DNA from: Lysobacteraceae bacterium
GTDB lineage: Bacteria; Pseudomonadota; Gammaproteobacteria; Xanthomonadales; Xanthomonadaceae
Direction of reading: 5' to 3'
NCBI GenBank assembly: GCA_016789405.1
Contig: JAEUPQ010000034.1
Location: 91,872-155,871, forward strand
Length of the DNA: 64,000 bases
Position 1 is the first letter of the stretch, and every line of letters begins with the position of its first letter. A model generated the notes under the pieces. The model was not told where the DNA came from and did no database searches. It saw only the letters and a program-made list of their open reading frames with translations. This document shows, one piece after another, positions 22,863 through 32,012 of this stretch. The position numbers and the translations under genes are program-made.

Positions 22863-22892
22863 CAGCGCCGCTGCGGTGAGGCAGCGGCGCTG
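22863..22892 (-). terminator. Terminator of the giant autotransporter gene
   Basis: A perfect 12-bp stem (CAGCGCCGCTGC at 22863-22874 with GCAGCGGCGCTG at 22881-22892) with a six-base loop lies 27 bases past the stop at 22919 on the minus strand. On that strand it is followed by TCATTTT. It should separate the two autotransporter transcripts. Confidence 0.8.
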
Positions 22893-22918
22893 GGTACATC
22901 AGGCGAAAGCAGACTGGA

Positions 22919-25900
22919 TCAGAACTTCTTGTCCACGTTCAGCTGCACACCGTGGTCGCGGTCGTCGCCGTTGCCGATCAGGCCGCGGTAGTCGAGCTTG
23001 AACGACCAGTCGTTGTCCAGGTCGAACAGGAAGCCCAGGCCGAACATCCAGCGGCTGCGGTCGAAGTCCGAGAACGTCGCGCGGTAGAACGGACCGACCG
23101 GCAGGTCTGCGTAACGCATCGTCTGCGCAGCGCCGCCCTTGAAGTCGTGCTGGTATTCCACCCGGAACTGCGGCGAGAACCGACCCCACGAGGTCTCGCG
23201 GCTGTAGTCGATCCGCACGCCGGCGTTACCCGTCGTCGTGTCGACCTCCATCTCCTCGTAGCGCAGCGCGAAGATTGCGTCGCCGCTCTCGGTGTAGCCG
23301 TTCAGCCTCGCCTTCGCCACGTCCACGCGGGCGTAAGGGGTGAACTGCCAGTTGCCCGCGCCGATGTCCGCACCTGCCGACACCGACCCGAACCACTGCG
23401 AACCACCGCGGCTGCCGTGCACGAAGTTCCCGTTCGTCGTCACGAACCGGCGCAGGTCGTAATCGAGGTTCTGGTAGCCCCACAGGCCGTCGAGGAAGAA
23501 CACGTCGCCAGGGCTGTAGCTGCCGTACAGCGCGACGCTGTACGCACGACCCTCGCTGCGGCTGCCGTTCTGGCCCACGTCGCTGCTGTCGGTGCCGTAG
23601 CCCACGCCACCGCCGAGCACGAACGCATCGTTGAAGCGGTAATCCAGGCCGAAGCTGACGCCATCGGTCTCGAAGTCGACATCGGCGCTGCCGTTGCGAC
23701 CATCGTGGTTGCCCGAGCGGATCATGCCCGAGGCCCAGATGCCGAAGGCCTTGTTGCCGTTGCCGCTGCCGCCACCCTGGCCGGCACCGTTGCCCAGGCC
23801 ATTGCCGCGACCATTGCCCACTCCGCCGCCGATGCTGTCGCCCGCGTTCGGGCGGTCGCAGCGACGACCCGGGATGCTGCCCACCATTTCAGGGCAGTAC
23901 TGGTCGTAGGACACGCTCAGGCCATTGTCGAAACCACCGCCGCTGCCCGCACCATGCAAGCGCTCCAGGCGCTGCTGGAAGTTGTTGATCTGCGTGGTCG
24001 CGAAACGACGGGTCGCATCGGCCTGCGACTCGATCAGGCCGCGCACTTCCGGATCACGCGAGGGATCAGGACGCTGGATGACGGTGATCGCGTAGGCACG
24101 CGTGCCGGTGAAGCCCAGTGCATCGGTGGCACGGATGGTGAAGTTGAAGGCACCCGTGACCGTCGGCGCACCGCTGATCGTGCCGTTGGCATTGAGCGTC
24201 ACGCCCGCCGGCAGCGCACCCGCCGACACCGCGAAGGTGTACGGCGCGGTACCACCCACGGCATTGATGACGTGGTTGTAGGGCACTGCGAACACCGCAT
24301 TGGGCAGGACCGGCGGATTCACCGTGATCGTCGGCACCGACAGCGTCAGCGTGTAGGCCACCGTGACCGTGCCGGCGGTGCCGGTGGTGCTGTCGGTCGC
24401 GGTGACGCTGAAGTTGAACGTGCCTGCCACCGTCGGGGTGCCCGACAGCACGCCTGCCGGCGTGAAGGTCAGGCCAGCCGGCAGCGCACCCGCGCTGATC
24501 GCGTAGGTGTACGGCGCGATGCCACCCGAGGCGGTGAACGTCTGCGTGTAGGCCACGCCCGCAGTGCCGGCCGGCACCGTCGCAGGCGTCAGCGTGAGCG
24601 AAGGCACGGCGATGGTCAGCGTGTAGTTGTTGGTGACCGTGGCCGCCGTTCCACCGGTGCTGTCGGTCACGGTCACGCTGATGTTGAACGTGCCCGATTG
24701 CGTCGGCGTGCCGCTGAAGGTCAGCGTGGCGGTGTTGAAGGTCAGGCCGGTCGGGAGCGCACCGGTCTGCGTCACGGTGTACGGCGCGATGCCGCCACTG
24801 ATCGTCAGCACCTGGTTGTAGGCCGTACCTGCCGTGCCCGCCGGCAGCGTGGCCGGGTTGAGGGTGATCGTCGGCACCGCCACCACCACCGTGTAGGCGC
24901 GGCTTGCCGCCTGGCCGAACGTGTCGGTCGCCGTCACGGTGAAGTTGAAGGTACCCGACGCCGTGGTGGTGCCGGACAGCGCACCGCCAGTCGACAGGCT
25001 CAGGCCGGTCGGCAGCGCGCCGGCAGTCACCGTGAAGGCGTACGGAGCAACGCCGCCGGTCGCGGTGATCGACTGGCTGTACGCCAGGCCGGCCGTGGTG
25101 TTGGGCAGGGAGGCCGGGTCGATCGTGATGGTCGGGGCCGGCACGTCGATCGTGTAGTTCTGCGCGATCGAGAACGGCGCACCGGCACCGGTCAGCACGG
25201 TGTCGGTGGCGGTGACCGTGATGGCATAGCTGCCCGGGACGGTCGGCGTGCCCGAGATGGTGTTGCCGCTGAAGCTCAGGCCTGCCGGCAGCGTGCCGGT
25301 CAGCACGTAGTTGTAGGGACCCGGGCTGCCTGCCGCAGTGAACGCCTGCGAGTACGGCGCGCCATAGGTCGCGGTCAGCGTGCCAGCCGCAGGCGTCATC
25401 GTCAGCACCGGAGCGGCAATCGTCACCGTGTAGGCGCGGCTGCCGGTCTGGCCGTTGGCGTCGGTCGCGGTCACCGTGAAGCTGTAGGTACCGACCTCGA
25501 AGCTCGTGCCCGACAGCGCACCGCTGCTGCCCAGGGTGATGCCGCTCGGCAGCGAACCGGCCGTCAGCGCGAAGCCGTAGGGCGACGCGCCACCGGACGC
25601 GGTGAGCGTCTGGCTGTAGGCCGTGCCGGCCACCGGATCAGGCAGCGTCGCCGGGTTGACCACGATGGTCGGGGCCGGGACGTCGATCGTGTAGTTCTGC
25701 GCGATCGAGAACGGCGCGCCCACGCCGGTCATCAGGGTATCGGTGGCGGTGATCGTGATCGGGTAGCTGCCCGGCACGGTCGGCGTACCCGAGATCGTGT
25801 TGCCGCTGAAGCTCAGGCCTGCCGGCAGCGTGCCGGTGATCGCGTAGCTGTAGCTGTTCGAGCCACCGCCTGCGGTGAAGGTTTGCGAGAACGGCGAGGC

Positions 25901-28900
25901 ATACGGTGCATTGAGCGTGCCCGGAGCCGGAGTCATCGTCAGCGTCGGCGCGGCGATGACCAGCGTATACGCACGACTGCCCGTCTGGCCGTTGGCATCG
26001 GTCGCCGTGACGGTGAAATTGAACGTGCCGACTTCGTAGGAGACGCCCACGAAGACCAGGCCATTCGGCAGGAACAGAGGGCTAATTCCGGAAGGCAAGC
26101 TGCCGCTGGTCACCGTGACCGAATGGGTTCCCGCGCCACCACTGGCAGTGACGGTCTGGTTGTAGAGCGTGCCCGCCGTCGGATTCGGCAATGTAGCCGG
26201 ATTGATCACGATGGTCGGCGGCGAAATGTTGATCGTGTAGTTCTGGGCGACCGTGAACGGCGCGCCGGCGCCGGTCGTGCCGGTGTCGGTGGCCGTGATC
26301 GTGATGTTGTAGGTGCCCGGCGCCGTCGGGGTGCCCGACAGCGTGTCGCCGCTGAAGGTCAGGCCCGGCGGCAGCGAACCCGTCGCCGCATAGCTGTACG
26401 GACCGGTGCCGCCGCTCGCGGTGAAGGTCTGCGAGTACGGCGTGTCGTAGACCGGGTTGAACGAACCGCTCGGCGGTGCGAGCGCCAGCGTCGGGCCGGC
26501 GACGGTCAGCGTGAAGGCCTCGCCGACCGTGTAGGGACCGTTGCCGGTGCTGCTATCGGTGGCGGACACGTTGAGATTGAACGACCCGGCTTCCGTCGGG
26601 GTGCCCGAGATCGTCACCGTGTTCGCGGTGGTGCCGGTGATGGACACGCCTGCCGGCAGGCCCGTCACCTGGTAGCCGCTCCACGGCTGTGCGCCACCGT
26701 TGAAGGTGAAGGTCTGCGTGTAGGGCGCGGCCACCGTGGCGGCGAAACCACCGGTCGGCGTGATCGTGATGATCGGGTCCTGCACCGTCACGCTCACGGT
26801 CGCCGGCGCCGAGGTGCCGCCGCTGTTGGTCGCGCTGTAGGTGAAGCTGTCCGGACCGGCGTAACCGGCGTTCGGCTGGTAGGTGATCGTGATGCCGCTG
26901 ACGATCGCCGTGCCGTTGGTCGGCGGGGTGACGATGGCGAGCGACGTCGGCGCGCCGCCCGACAGGCTCAGCGGCACGTTGGTGGCTGCCGCGTTGTAGG
27001 CGACGGTCAACGACGAGTTCGCCGCGGTCGGCGGCACGTCGATCACGGTGATCGCGTAGGCCTGCGTGGCCGTGTACGGACCCGTGCCGGTGCTGCTGTC
27101 GGTCGCGGTGATGCTGAAGTTGAAGGTGCCCAGCGCGCTCGGCGTGCCGGTGATGGCACCGGTCGAGGCATTGAGCGTCAGGCCGCCCGGCAGTGCGCCG
27201 GCGGTGACGGCATAAGCGTAGGGAGCAGTGCCGCCGGAGGCTGCGGTGATCGCGTCACTGTACGGGGCACCGAGCGTGCCACCCGCCAGCGTCGTGGCCG
27301 GCAACACGATCGTCGCCGGTGCGATGACCAGCGTGTAGGCCTGGCTGCCGGAGAACGGCCCCGGGAACGGGCTGCTGTCGGTCGCGGTGACGGTGAAGTT
27401 GAAGCTGCCACCCGCCGTCGGCGTACCGGACAGGATGCCGCCGGGCGACAGGGTCAGGCCTGCAGGCAATGCACCTGCCGTGACCGCGAAGCTGTACGGC
27501 GCGGCGCCGCCGCTGGCCGTGATGGTCTGGCTGTAGGCCGCCGCGACCGTGCCGTTCGGCAAGGTGCCCGGGCTGACCGTGACGGGCACGTCGTCATTGG
27601 TGATCGTGCCGACGCCCTGGTTGTCGGCGATGGTGGCGTTGGCCGCACCACTCAGGTTGACGAAGAAGGTTTCGTTGGCCTCGGGAACGACCTCGCCGAT
27701 CACCGGCACCGTGATGGTGCGGGTGGTCTGACCAGGCGTGAAGGTCAGCGTGCCACTGGTGCTGGTGTAATCCGCCGGCTGGGTCGCGGTGCCATCGGCG
27801 GTGGCGTAGTTCACGGTGACCGTCTGGCCGCTGGCGGCGCTCAGGGTCACGGTGAACACGGCATTGACGGTGCCGGCATTGCCTTCGACCACGGTCACGT
27901 CATTGATCGACAGGCTCGGCAGCGGATCGTCGTTGACGATGGTGCCCACGCCCTGTCCGTCGACCACGACCGCGTTGACCACGTTCGTGACGTTGACGAA
28001 GAAGGTCTCGCTCGGCTCGTTCAGCGTGTCGCCGTTGACCAGCACCGTGAAGGTATAGGTGCTGCTGCCGGCCGGGATGGTCTGGCCGGTCAGGCTGCTG
28101 GCCACGTAGTCGACGCCCGCGGTGGCCGAGCCGTTCGCGGTGGCGATGTCGAAGGTGACGCCACCCGGACCGGCCGGCGCGCTCAGGCTCACCGTGAAGG
28201 TGAAGTTGGTGATGCCGGCGTTGCCTTCGTTCGCGGTGACATCGTTGATCACCAGGTTCGGCAGGTCGTCGTTGAGGATCGTGCCGGTGGCGCTGTTCGG
28301 CACGCCGACGGTGTAGCCGGCGCCGGCATTCAGGGTGAGGGTGACCGTCTCGTTGGCTTCGATCGTGGCGTCGGCGGTCGGGTTGACCGTGATCGTGCCG
28401 GTGGTGCTGCCGGCCGGGATGACCAGCGGCGAGGCGATCGTCGCGTAGTCGGTGCCGTTGGTCGCGGTGCCGCCGATCGTGTAGTTGATCGAAAGCGCCG
28501 AGAAAGACGCCTGGTTCAGCGTGACCGTGTAGACGAGATTGGGCGCGCCGTCTTCCGCGACATTCGCCGGCGAGACGCTGATGGTCGCGCTCGGCACGTC
28601 GTCGTTGAGGATGGTGCCGGTGGCGCTGGCGGGCACGCCGACGGTGTAGCCGGTGCCGGCCGCGACCGTCATGGTCACGGTCTCGTCGGCCTCGACGGTG
28701 CCGTCGACGGTCGGGTCGATGGTGAACGTGGCGGTGGTCGCGTTGGCCGGGATGACCACGGTGGCGACGCCGCCGGTGTAGTCGGTGCCCGAGGTGGCGG
28801 TGCCGGAGGTGGTGATGTTGACCGTCGTCGGCGAGGTCAGGTTGAGGCTGCGGGTGACCGTGAAGGTCAGGTTGGTCGCGCCGTCTTCACTGACCGAGGC

Positions 28901-29890
28901 CGGCAACACCGCGATGGAGACGCTGGGCGGCGGGCTGACGGTGAGGGTGTAGTTCTCGACCTCGAAATAGGTGCCCGGGCCGGTGCTGGCATCGGTGACG
29001 CGGATGGTCACCGGATAGTTGCCCGGTGCCGCAGCCGTGGTGCCGCTGACGACGCAGGCGGAGGAAACGCTGATACCCGCCGGGAAGGTGCCTGTCTCGA
29101 GCAAGCAGGTGTGGGGAGCAACACCACCGGTGATGACCAGGGTCTGCGAGAAAGCCGCCCCCTGGATGGCCGTACCGGTGGCGGGATTGATGGCGAGGGT
29201 CGGGTTCTGCACCGTGCCGGTGTAGCCCTTGTCGACGAACTGCGCCGTGGGCGTGGTGGCATCGGTCGAGCGGACGCTGAAACTGTAGGCACCACGCTGG
29301 GTCGGCGTGCCGCTGAGCACGCCGCCGCCGGTCAAGCTGAGACCGGCCGGCAGGACACCGCTCTGCAAGGTATAGGTGTAGGGCGCGAGTCCGCCTGAAG
29401 AGGTCAGGGTCTGCGAGAACGGCGTGCCGGCGGTCAGCGTGGGCAAGGCGGCCGGCAGCACCGTGATCGGCGAGGCTGACGGGGTGATGGTGATCGTGAA
29501 CCGGACGTCGCCGTTGCCGGCCAGGGAGCCATCGGCGAGTTCGAAGACATCGGTCGAACCGATTCCGGTGGAACCGTTGTGGCTGTAATCCAGGAACCAC
29601 TGGCCGCCCGTGTGCCGGGTCGTGGCCGTACCATGGTCTTCGAAGTCCCCAGCGCCGAAAGCGCCGCCATCGATCGCGCCATCTCCGCCCAACCCGCTGA
29701 CGGCTTCACAGTCGCTGATGTTGATTGTGACCGTGCCTCCGGCGGTGACCGTGCCCGTCTGGGCCGGGCATTCCGTGGACGTGTGCTGGGCGCTCGCGAG
29801 CATGGGCCAGAAGGCCGCCAGCGCGAGCAGCAGGAACGCGAGCGCGCCGTTGAGGCGACGACCCGATCGGCGGTTCGAAGACATATGCAT
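22919..29890 (-). CDS. Giant Ig/Calx-beta autotransporter adhesin, 2323 residues
   Basis: This is the largest gene of the window. A signal peptide spans residues 1-34 (cut near LASA/Q). After about 110 residues come two He_PIG Ig-like repeats, then four Calx-beta-type domains at roughly residues 330-760; each has an EDG/EGN opening, a D-Y-T/D-Y-A turn and a closing GTI-x-NDD. Two He_PIG repeats follow, then one cadherin-like domain (AGYAGPDSFTYSATNSGG), then ten more He_PIG repeats, giving 14 in all. The C-terminus has the helical linker RPDPSRDPEVRGLIESQ, a cysteine pair, a Gly/Asn-rich stretch (GNGRGNGLGNGAGQGGG) and an autotransporter barrel ending in LNVDKKF. It probably is an adhesin or surface rod. 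The ATG at 29890 has GGGGAG eight bases upstream. No enzyme domain is seen. Confidence 0.88.
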   Translation of the reverse strand: MHMSSNRRSGRRLNGALAFLLLALAAFWPMLASAQHTSTECPAQTGTVTAGGTVTINISDCEAVSGLGGDGAIDGGAFGAGDFEDHGTATTRHTGGQWFLDYSHNGSTGIGSTDVFELADGSLAGNGDVRFTITITPSASPITVLPAALPTLTAGTPFSQTLTSSGGLAPYTYTLQSGVLPAGLSLTGGGVLSGTPTQRGAYSFSVRSTDATTPTAQFVDKGYTGTVQNPTLAINPATGTAIQGAAFSQTLVITGGVAPHTCLLETGTFPAGISVSSACVVSGTTAAAPGNYPVTIRVTDASTGPGTYFEVENYTLTVSPPPSVSIAVLPASVSEDGATNLTFTVTRSLNLTSPTTVNITTSGTATSGTDYTGGVATVVIPANATTATFTIDPTVDGTVEADETVTMTVAAGTGYTVGVPASATGTILNDDVPSATISVSPANVAEDGAPNLVYTVTLNQASFSALSINYTIGGTATNGTDYATIASPLVIPAGSTTGTITVNPTADATIEANETVTLTLNAGAGYTVGVPNSATGTILNDDLPNLVINDVTANEGNAGITNFTFTVSLSAPAGPGGVTFDIATANGSATAGVDYVASSLTGQTIPAGSSTYTFTVLVNGDTLNEPSETFFVNVTNVVNAVVVDGQGVGTIVNDDPLPSLSINDVTVVEGNAGTVNAVFTVTLSAASGQTVTVNYATADGTATQPADYTSTSGTLTFTPGQTTRTITVPVIGEVVPEANETFFVNLSGAANATIADNQGVGTITNDDVPVTVSPGTLPNGTVAAAYSQTITASGGAAPYSFAVTAGALPAGLTLSPGGILSGTPTAGGSFNFTVTATDSSPFPGPFSGSQAYTLVIAPATIVLPATTLAGGTLGAPYSDAITAASGGTAPYAYAVTAGALPGGLTLNASTGAITGTPSALGTFNFSITATDSSTGTGPYTATQAYAITVIDVPPTAANSSLTVAYNAAATNVPLSLSGGAPTSLAIVTPPTNGTAIVSGITITYQPNAGYAGPDSFTYSATNSGGTSAPATVSVTVQDPIITITPTGGFAATVAAPYTQTFTFNGGAQPWSGYQVTGLPAGVSITGTTANTVTISGTPTEAGSFNLNVSATDSSTGNGPYTVGEAFTLTVAGPTLALAPPSGSFNPVYDTPYSQTFTASGGTGPYSYAATGSLPPGLTFSGDTLSGTPTAPGTYNITITATDTGTTGAGAPFTVAQNYTINISPPTIVINPATLPNPTAGTLYNQTVTASGGAGTHSVTVTSGSLPSGISPLFLPNGLVFVGVSYEVGTFNFTVTATDANGQTGSRAYTLVIAAPTLTMTPAPGTLNAPYASPFSQTFTAGGGSNSYSYAITGTLPAGLSFSGNTISGTPTVPGSYPITITATDTLMTGVGAPFSIAQNYTIDVPAPTIVVNPATLPDPVAGTAYSQTLTASGGASPYGFALTAGSLPSGITLGSSGALSGTSFEVGTYSFTVTATDANGQTGSRAYTVTIAAPVLTMTPAAGTLTATYGAPYSQAFTAAGSPGPYNYVLTGTLPAGLSFSGNTISGTPTVPGSYAITVTATDTVLTGAGAPFSIAQNYTIDVPAPTITIDPASLPNTTAGLAYSQSITATGGVAPYAFTVTAGALPTGLSLSTGGALSGTTTASGTFNFTVTATDTFGQAASRAYTVVVAVPTITLNPATLPAGTAGTAYNQVLTISGGIAPYTVTQTGALPTGLTFNTATLTFSGTPTQSGTFNISVTVTDSTGGTAATVTNNYTLTIAVPSLTLTPATVPAGTAGVAYTQTFTASGGIAPYTYAISAGALPAGLTFTPAGVLSGTPTVAGTFNFSVTATDSTTGTAGTVTVAYTLTLSVPTITVNPPVLPNAVFAVPYNHVINAVGGTAPYTFAVSAGALPAGVTLNANGTISGAPTVTGAFNFTIRATDALGFTGTRAYAITVIQRPDPSRDPEVRGLIESQADATRRFATTQINNFQQRLERLHGAGSGGGFDNGLSVSYDQYCPEMVGSIPGRRCDRPNAGDSIGGGVGNGRGNGLGNGAGQGGGSGNGNKAFGIWASGMIRSGNHDGRNGSADVDFETDGVSFGLDYRFNDAFVLGGGVGYGTDSSDVGQNGSRSEGRAYSVALYGSYSPGDVFFLDGLWGYQNLDYDLRRFVTTNGNFVHGSRGGSQWFGSVSAGADIGAGNWQFTPYARVDVAKARLNGYTESGDAIFALRYEEMEVDTTTGNAGVRIDYSRETSWGRFSPQFRVEYQHDFKGGAAQTMRYADLPVGPFYRATFSDFDRSRWMFGLGFLFDLDNDWSFKLDYRGLIGNGDDRDHGVQLNVDKKF
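25100..26480. repeat. Higher-order tandem repeat inside the giant adhesin gene
   Basis: Pairs of Ig-like repeats are copied as units. The phrase encoding QNYTIDVPAPTI begins near 25143 and again near 25680, a period of 537 bases (179 residues). A more diverged copy sits near 26230. The text GNTISGTPTVPGSY is shared by the first two units. This points to recent duplication of a two-domain block. Confidence 0.7.
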
Positions 29891-30174
29891 GTTCCAGCTC
29901 CCCTGAAGAGCGCCCGTCCAACACGGGCTGCCGGCAAGCCATGATGGCCGCCCTGCGCAAATGCGATCCGGGGATTCCGAGCAGACAACGCAAGCCGCTC
30001 CCCCGGCATCGTCTCCATCATTGGAACAGGCTTCCGGGCCGAGCGGAAGCCCCCGGCGAGAACTGATACCAACATACGGCGGCGGCGGGCCTTGTCGCAC
30101 CGGCCAATGCGGTTCAGAGTACGTCGGCGCGGCGCACGACGTGTCCGCGCTCACCATCCAAGGGGAGGATCACG
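29891..30174. other. Divergent intergenic region between the adhesin and the collar-protein genes
   Basis: These 284 bases must hold promoters for both directions. I see two hairpins, GCCCGT/ACGGGC (29912-29928) and GCTTCCG/CGGAAGC (30030-30050), which would lie in the adhesin 5' leader. No clear sigma-70 boxes and no small gene were found. Confidence 0.4.
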
Positions 30175-30720
30175 ATGAGCGAATTCTTCATCGGCCAGAT
30201 CATGATGGCCGGCTTCAACTTCGCGCCCAAGTTCTGGGCGCTGGCGAACGGCCAACTGCTGCCGATCAACCAGAACCAGGCCTTGTTCTCGCTGCTGGGG
30301 ACGCAGTACGGGGGCAACGGCACCACCAATTTCGCGCTGCCCGACCTGCGCAGCCGCACGCCCATCGGCTATGCCTCGTCCGTGGACCCGAGCTGGCAGC
30401 CGCCCTCGGTGCAGATCGGCCAGTCCTCCGGCGTCGAGAACGTGACCCTGCTGAGCACCAACCTGCCGGCGCATACGCACTCGATGAACGCGTCGACCAC
30501 GAACGGCGACAACCGTGGCGCGAGCGGACGCATCTACGCGACCAGCACCAGCACCGCGACACCACTGAATGTCTATGCCAGCAGCTCGGGCCCGCTTCTC
30601 CCCCAGACCCCCCAGACTGTCGCTCCGGCCGGCGGGAACCAACCACATCCGAACCTGCAGCCCTACAGCGTCATCAATTTCTGCATCGCGCTGAGCGGCA
30701 TCTTCCCGTCGCGCAACTGA
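30175..30720 (+). CDS. Phage-tail-collar (MdpB-like) protein 1
   Basis: This is a 181-residue protein of the Phage Tail Collar family, often annotated as microcystin-dependent protein. The N-terminal collar domain (about residues 5-62) reads GQIMMAGFNFAPKFWALANG, then LLPINQNQALFSLLGTQYGG and FALPDLRSR-PIG. A loop with PAHTHSMNAS follows, and a C-terminal QPHPNLQPYSVINFCIALSG signature closes the fold. GGGGAGG lies eight bases before the ATG. It has no signal peptide. It is the first of three paralogues in a row, and no other phage structural gene is near. Function in bacteria of this family is unknown. Confidence 0.88.
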   Translation: MSEFFIGQIMMAGFNFAPKFWALANGQLLPINQNQALFSLLGTQYGGNGTTNFALPDLRSRTPIGYASSVDPSWQPPSVQIGQSSGVENVTLLSTNLPAHTHSMNASTTNGDNRGASGRIYATSTSTATPLNVYASSSGPLLPQTPQTVAPAGGNQPHPNLQPYSVINFCIALSGIFPSRN

Positions 30721-30795
30721 CGCCACCCTTCAAGGACAACGGACCCGCGCGCCCTGCGGCAGCGCGATCCTTACAACCTCCGGAGCCAACGACTC

Positions 30796-31332
30796 ATGAG
30801 TACACCCTACATCGGCGAAATCCGCATGTTCGCCTTCGGTACACGCGGCGCCCCCAACAACTGGCAGGCCTGCGACGGCAGCCTGCTGCCGATTTCCGAG
30901 TACGACGCGCTGTTCGCCCTGATCGGCACCACCTACGGCGGCGACGGCCAGACCACCTTCGCGGTACCCGACCTGCGCGGCCGCCTGCCGATCCACCAGG
31001 GCACGGGCCCGGGCTTGAGCAACTACGTCATCGGCCAGCGCGCCGGTACCGAAACCGTGACCGTACTGCCGACGCAGATGCCTGCGCATACGCACACGCT
31101 GGTCGTGACATCCGGCGCCGGCGGCGGCGTGACGCCAGGGAACACGGTGCTGCCCGGCAGCGTCAGTGGTGACACCTTCTATGCGTCCGACATCACCGGC
31201 GCCACTCCGTTGCCGATGTCCGCCCAATCGACGAGCCTCGCCGGCGGCAGCCAGCCGCACGAGAACTGCATGCCCACGTTGACGGTGCAGTACTGCATCG
31301 CGACCTTCGGCATCTTCCCCTCGCAGGCCTGA
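30796..31332 (+). CDS. Phage-tail-collar (MdpB-like) protein 2
   Basis: This is the second collar paralogue (178 residues), 75 bases after the first. It keeps the diagnostic parts: YIGEIRMFAFGTRGAPNNWQ, then LLPISEYDALFALIGTTYGG, FAVPDLRGRLPIHQG, the MPAHTHTLVV turn and a C-terminal NCMPTLTVQYCIATFGIFP. The histidine-rich PAHTH turn and the two late cysteines are shared within the trio. The middle loop (residues about 105-140) differs most between paralogues and would be the variable, exposed part. Confidence 0.88.
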   Translation: MSTPYIGEIRMFAFGTRGAPNNWQACDGSLLPISEYDALFALIGTTYGGDGQTTFAVPDLRGRLPIHQGTGPGLSNYVIGQRAGTETVTVLPTQMPAHTHTLVVTSGAGGGVTPGNTVLPGSVSGDTFYASDITGATPLPMSAQSTSLAGGSQPHENCMPTLTVQYCIATFGIFPSQA

Positions 31333-31414
31333 CCGGCGCACCTGCACTTCCATCGCGCCACGCAGGCGCGGTCGCGCCTCCACGCCGCGACCACCTCATC
31401 GGAGGAACCAGATC

Positions 31415-31954
31415 ATGACCCAACCCTACATCGGCGAGATCCAGCTGTTCGGCTTCAACTTCAATCCGCGCTACTGGGCATTCGCCAACGGCGCCACGCT
31501 GCCGATTTCCCAGAACACCGCACTCTTTTCCCTGATCGGCACCATCTACGGCGGCAACGGGCAGACCACCTTCCAATTGCCGAACTTCGCCGGCCGCGCG
31601 GGCTGCCAGCAGGGCAATGGACCAGGCCTGTCGCCGCGCAGCCTCGGCGAAGCCTTCGGCGTCAACACCGTCACCCTGACCAGCAACCAGATCCCGCAGC
31701 ACAACCACGGCATCAACGCATATCTGCCGACGGATGCGACCAAGAAAGTCAGCGCTCCCGTCGCGAACGGCGGGCTGTCCCAGCCCGGCGCAACAGCGAA
31801 CAGACCCTTCAATACGAGCGCCCCCAACACGACCTTCGCGCCGAACATGATCAGCCCCAGCCAGGGCGGCGGCCAGCCGCACCAGAACCAGCAGCCTTAC
31901 CTGGGCATCAACTTCTGCATCGCGCTTGCCGGCAATTATCCTTCCTTCCCCTGA
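31415..31954 (+). CDS. Phage-tail-collar (MdpB-like) protein 3
   Basis: This is the third collar paralogue (179 residues), 82 bases after the second, with GGAGG before its ATG. Collar signature: YIGEIQLFGFNFNPRYWAFA, then LPISQNTALFSLIGTIYGG and FQLPNFAGRAGCQQG. The turn is IPQHNHGINAY in place of PAHTH. The C-terminus is QPHQNQQPYLGINFCIALAG. Stop TGA at 31952 is followed within 60 bases by the GNAT gene, so trio and GNAT are probably one operon. Confidence 0.88.
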   Translation: MTQPYIGEIQLFGFNFNPRYWAFANGATLPISQNTALFSLIGTIYGGNGQTTFQLPNFAGRAGCQQGNGPGLSPRSLGEAFGVNTVTLTSNQIPQHNHGINAYLPTDATKKVSAPVANGGLSQPGATANRPFNTSAPNTTFAPNMISPSQGGGQPHQNQQPYLGINFCIALAGNYPSFP

Positions 31955-32012
31955 CATGACGGTGGCAACGCCATCGCGGCTCGCACCGTTTCCTGCGGAG
32001 CGGACCGATCAC

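Noticed and set aside
22952..29398. A 2148-codon open frame on the plus strand, opposite the giant autotransporter gene
   Set aside because: Its protein is a low-complexity Arg/Gly/Ala/Val mix without domains. It mirrors the repeated, high-GC adhesin gene, which has signal peptide, Ig repeats and barrel.
22919..29890. CRISPR or satellite DNA because of regular repeats
   Set aside because: The periodicity is in codons of Ig-like domains, with open reading frame throughout and protein-level conservation.
30175..31954. Prophage remnant
   Set aside because: Only collar-domain proteins are present. No capsid, tail tube, terminase, integrase or lysis gene is nearby, and composition matches the flanks.
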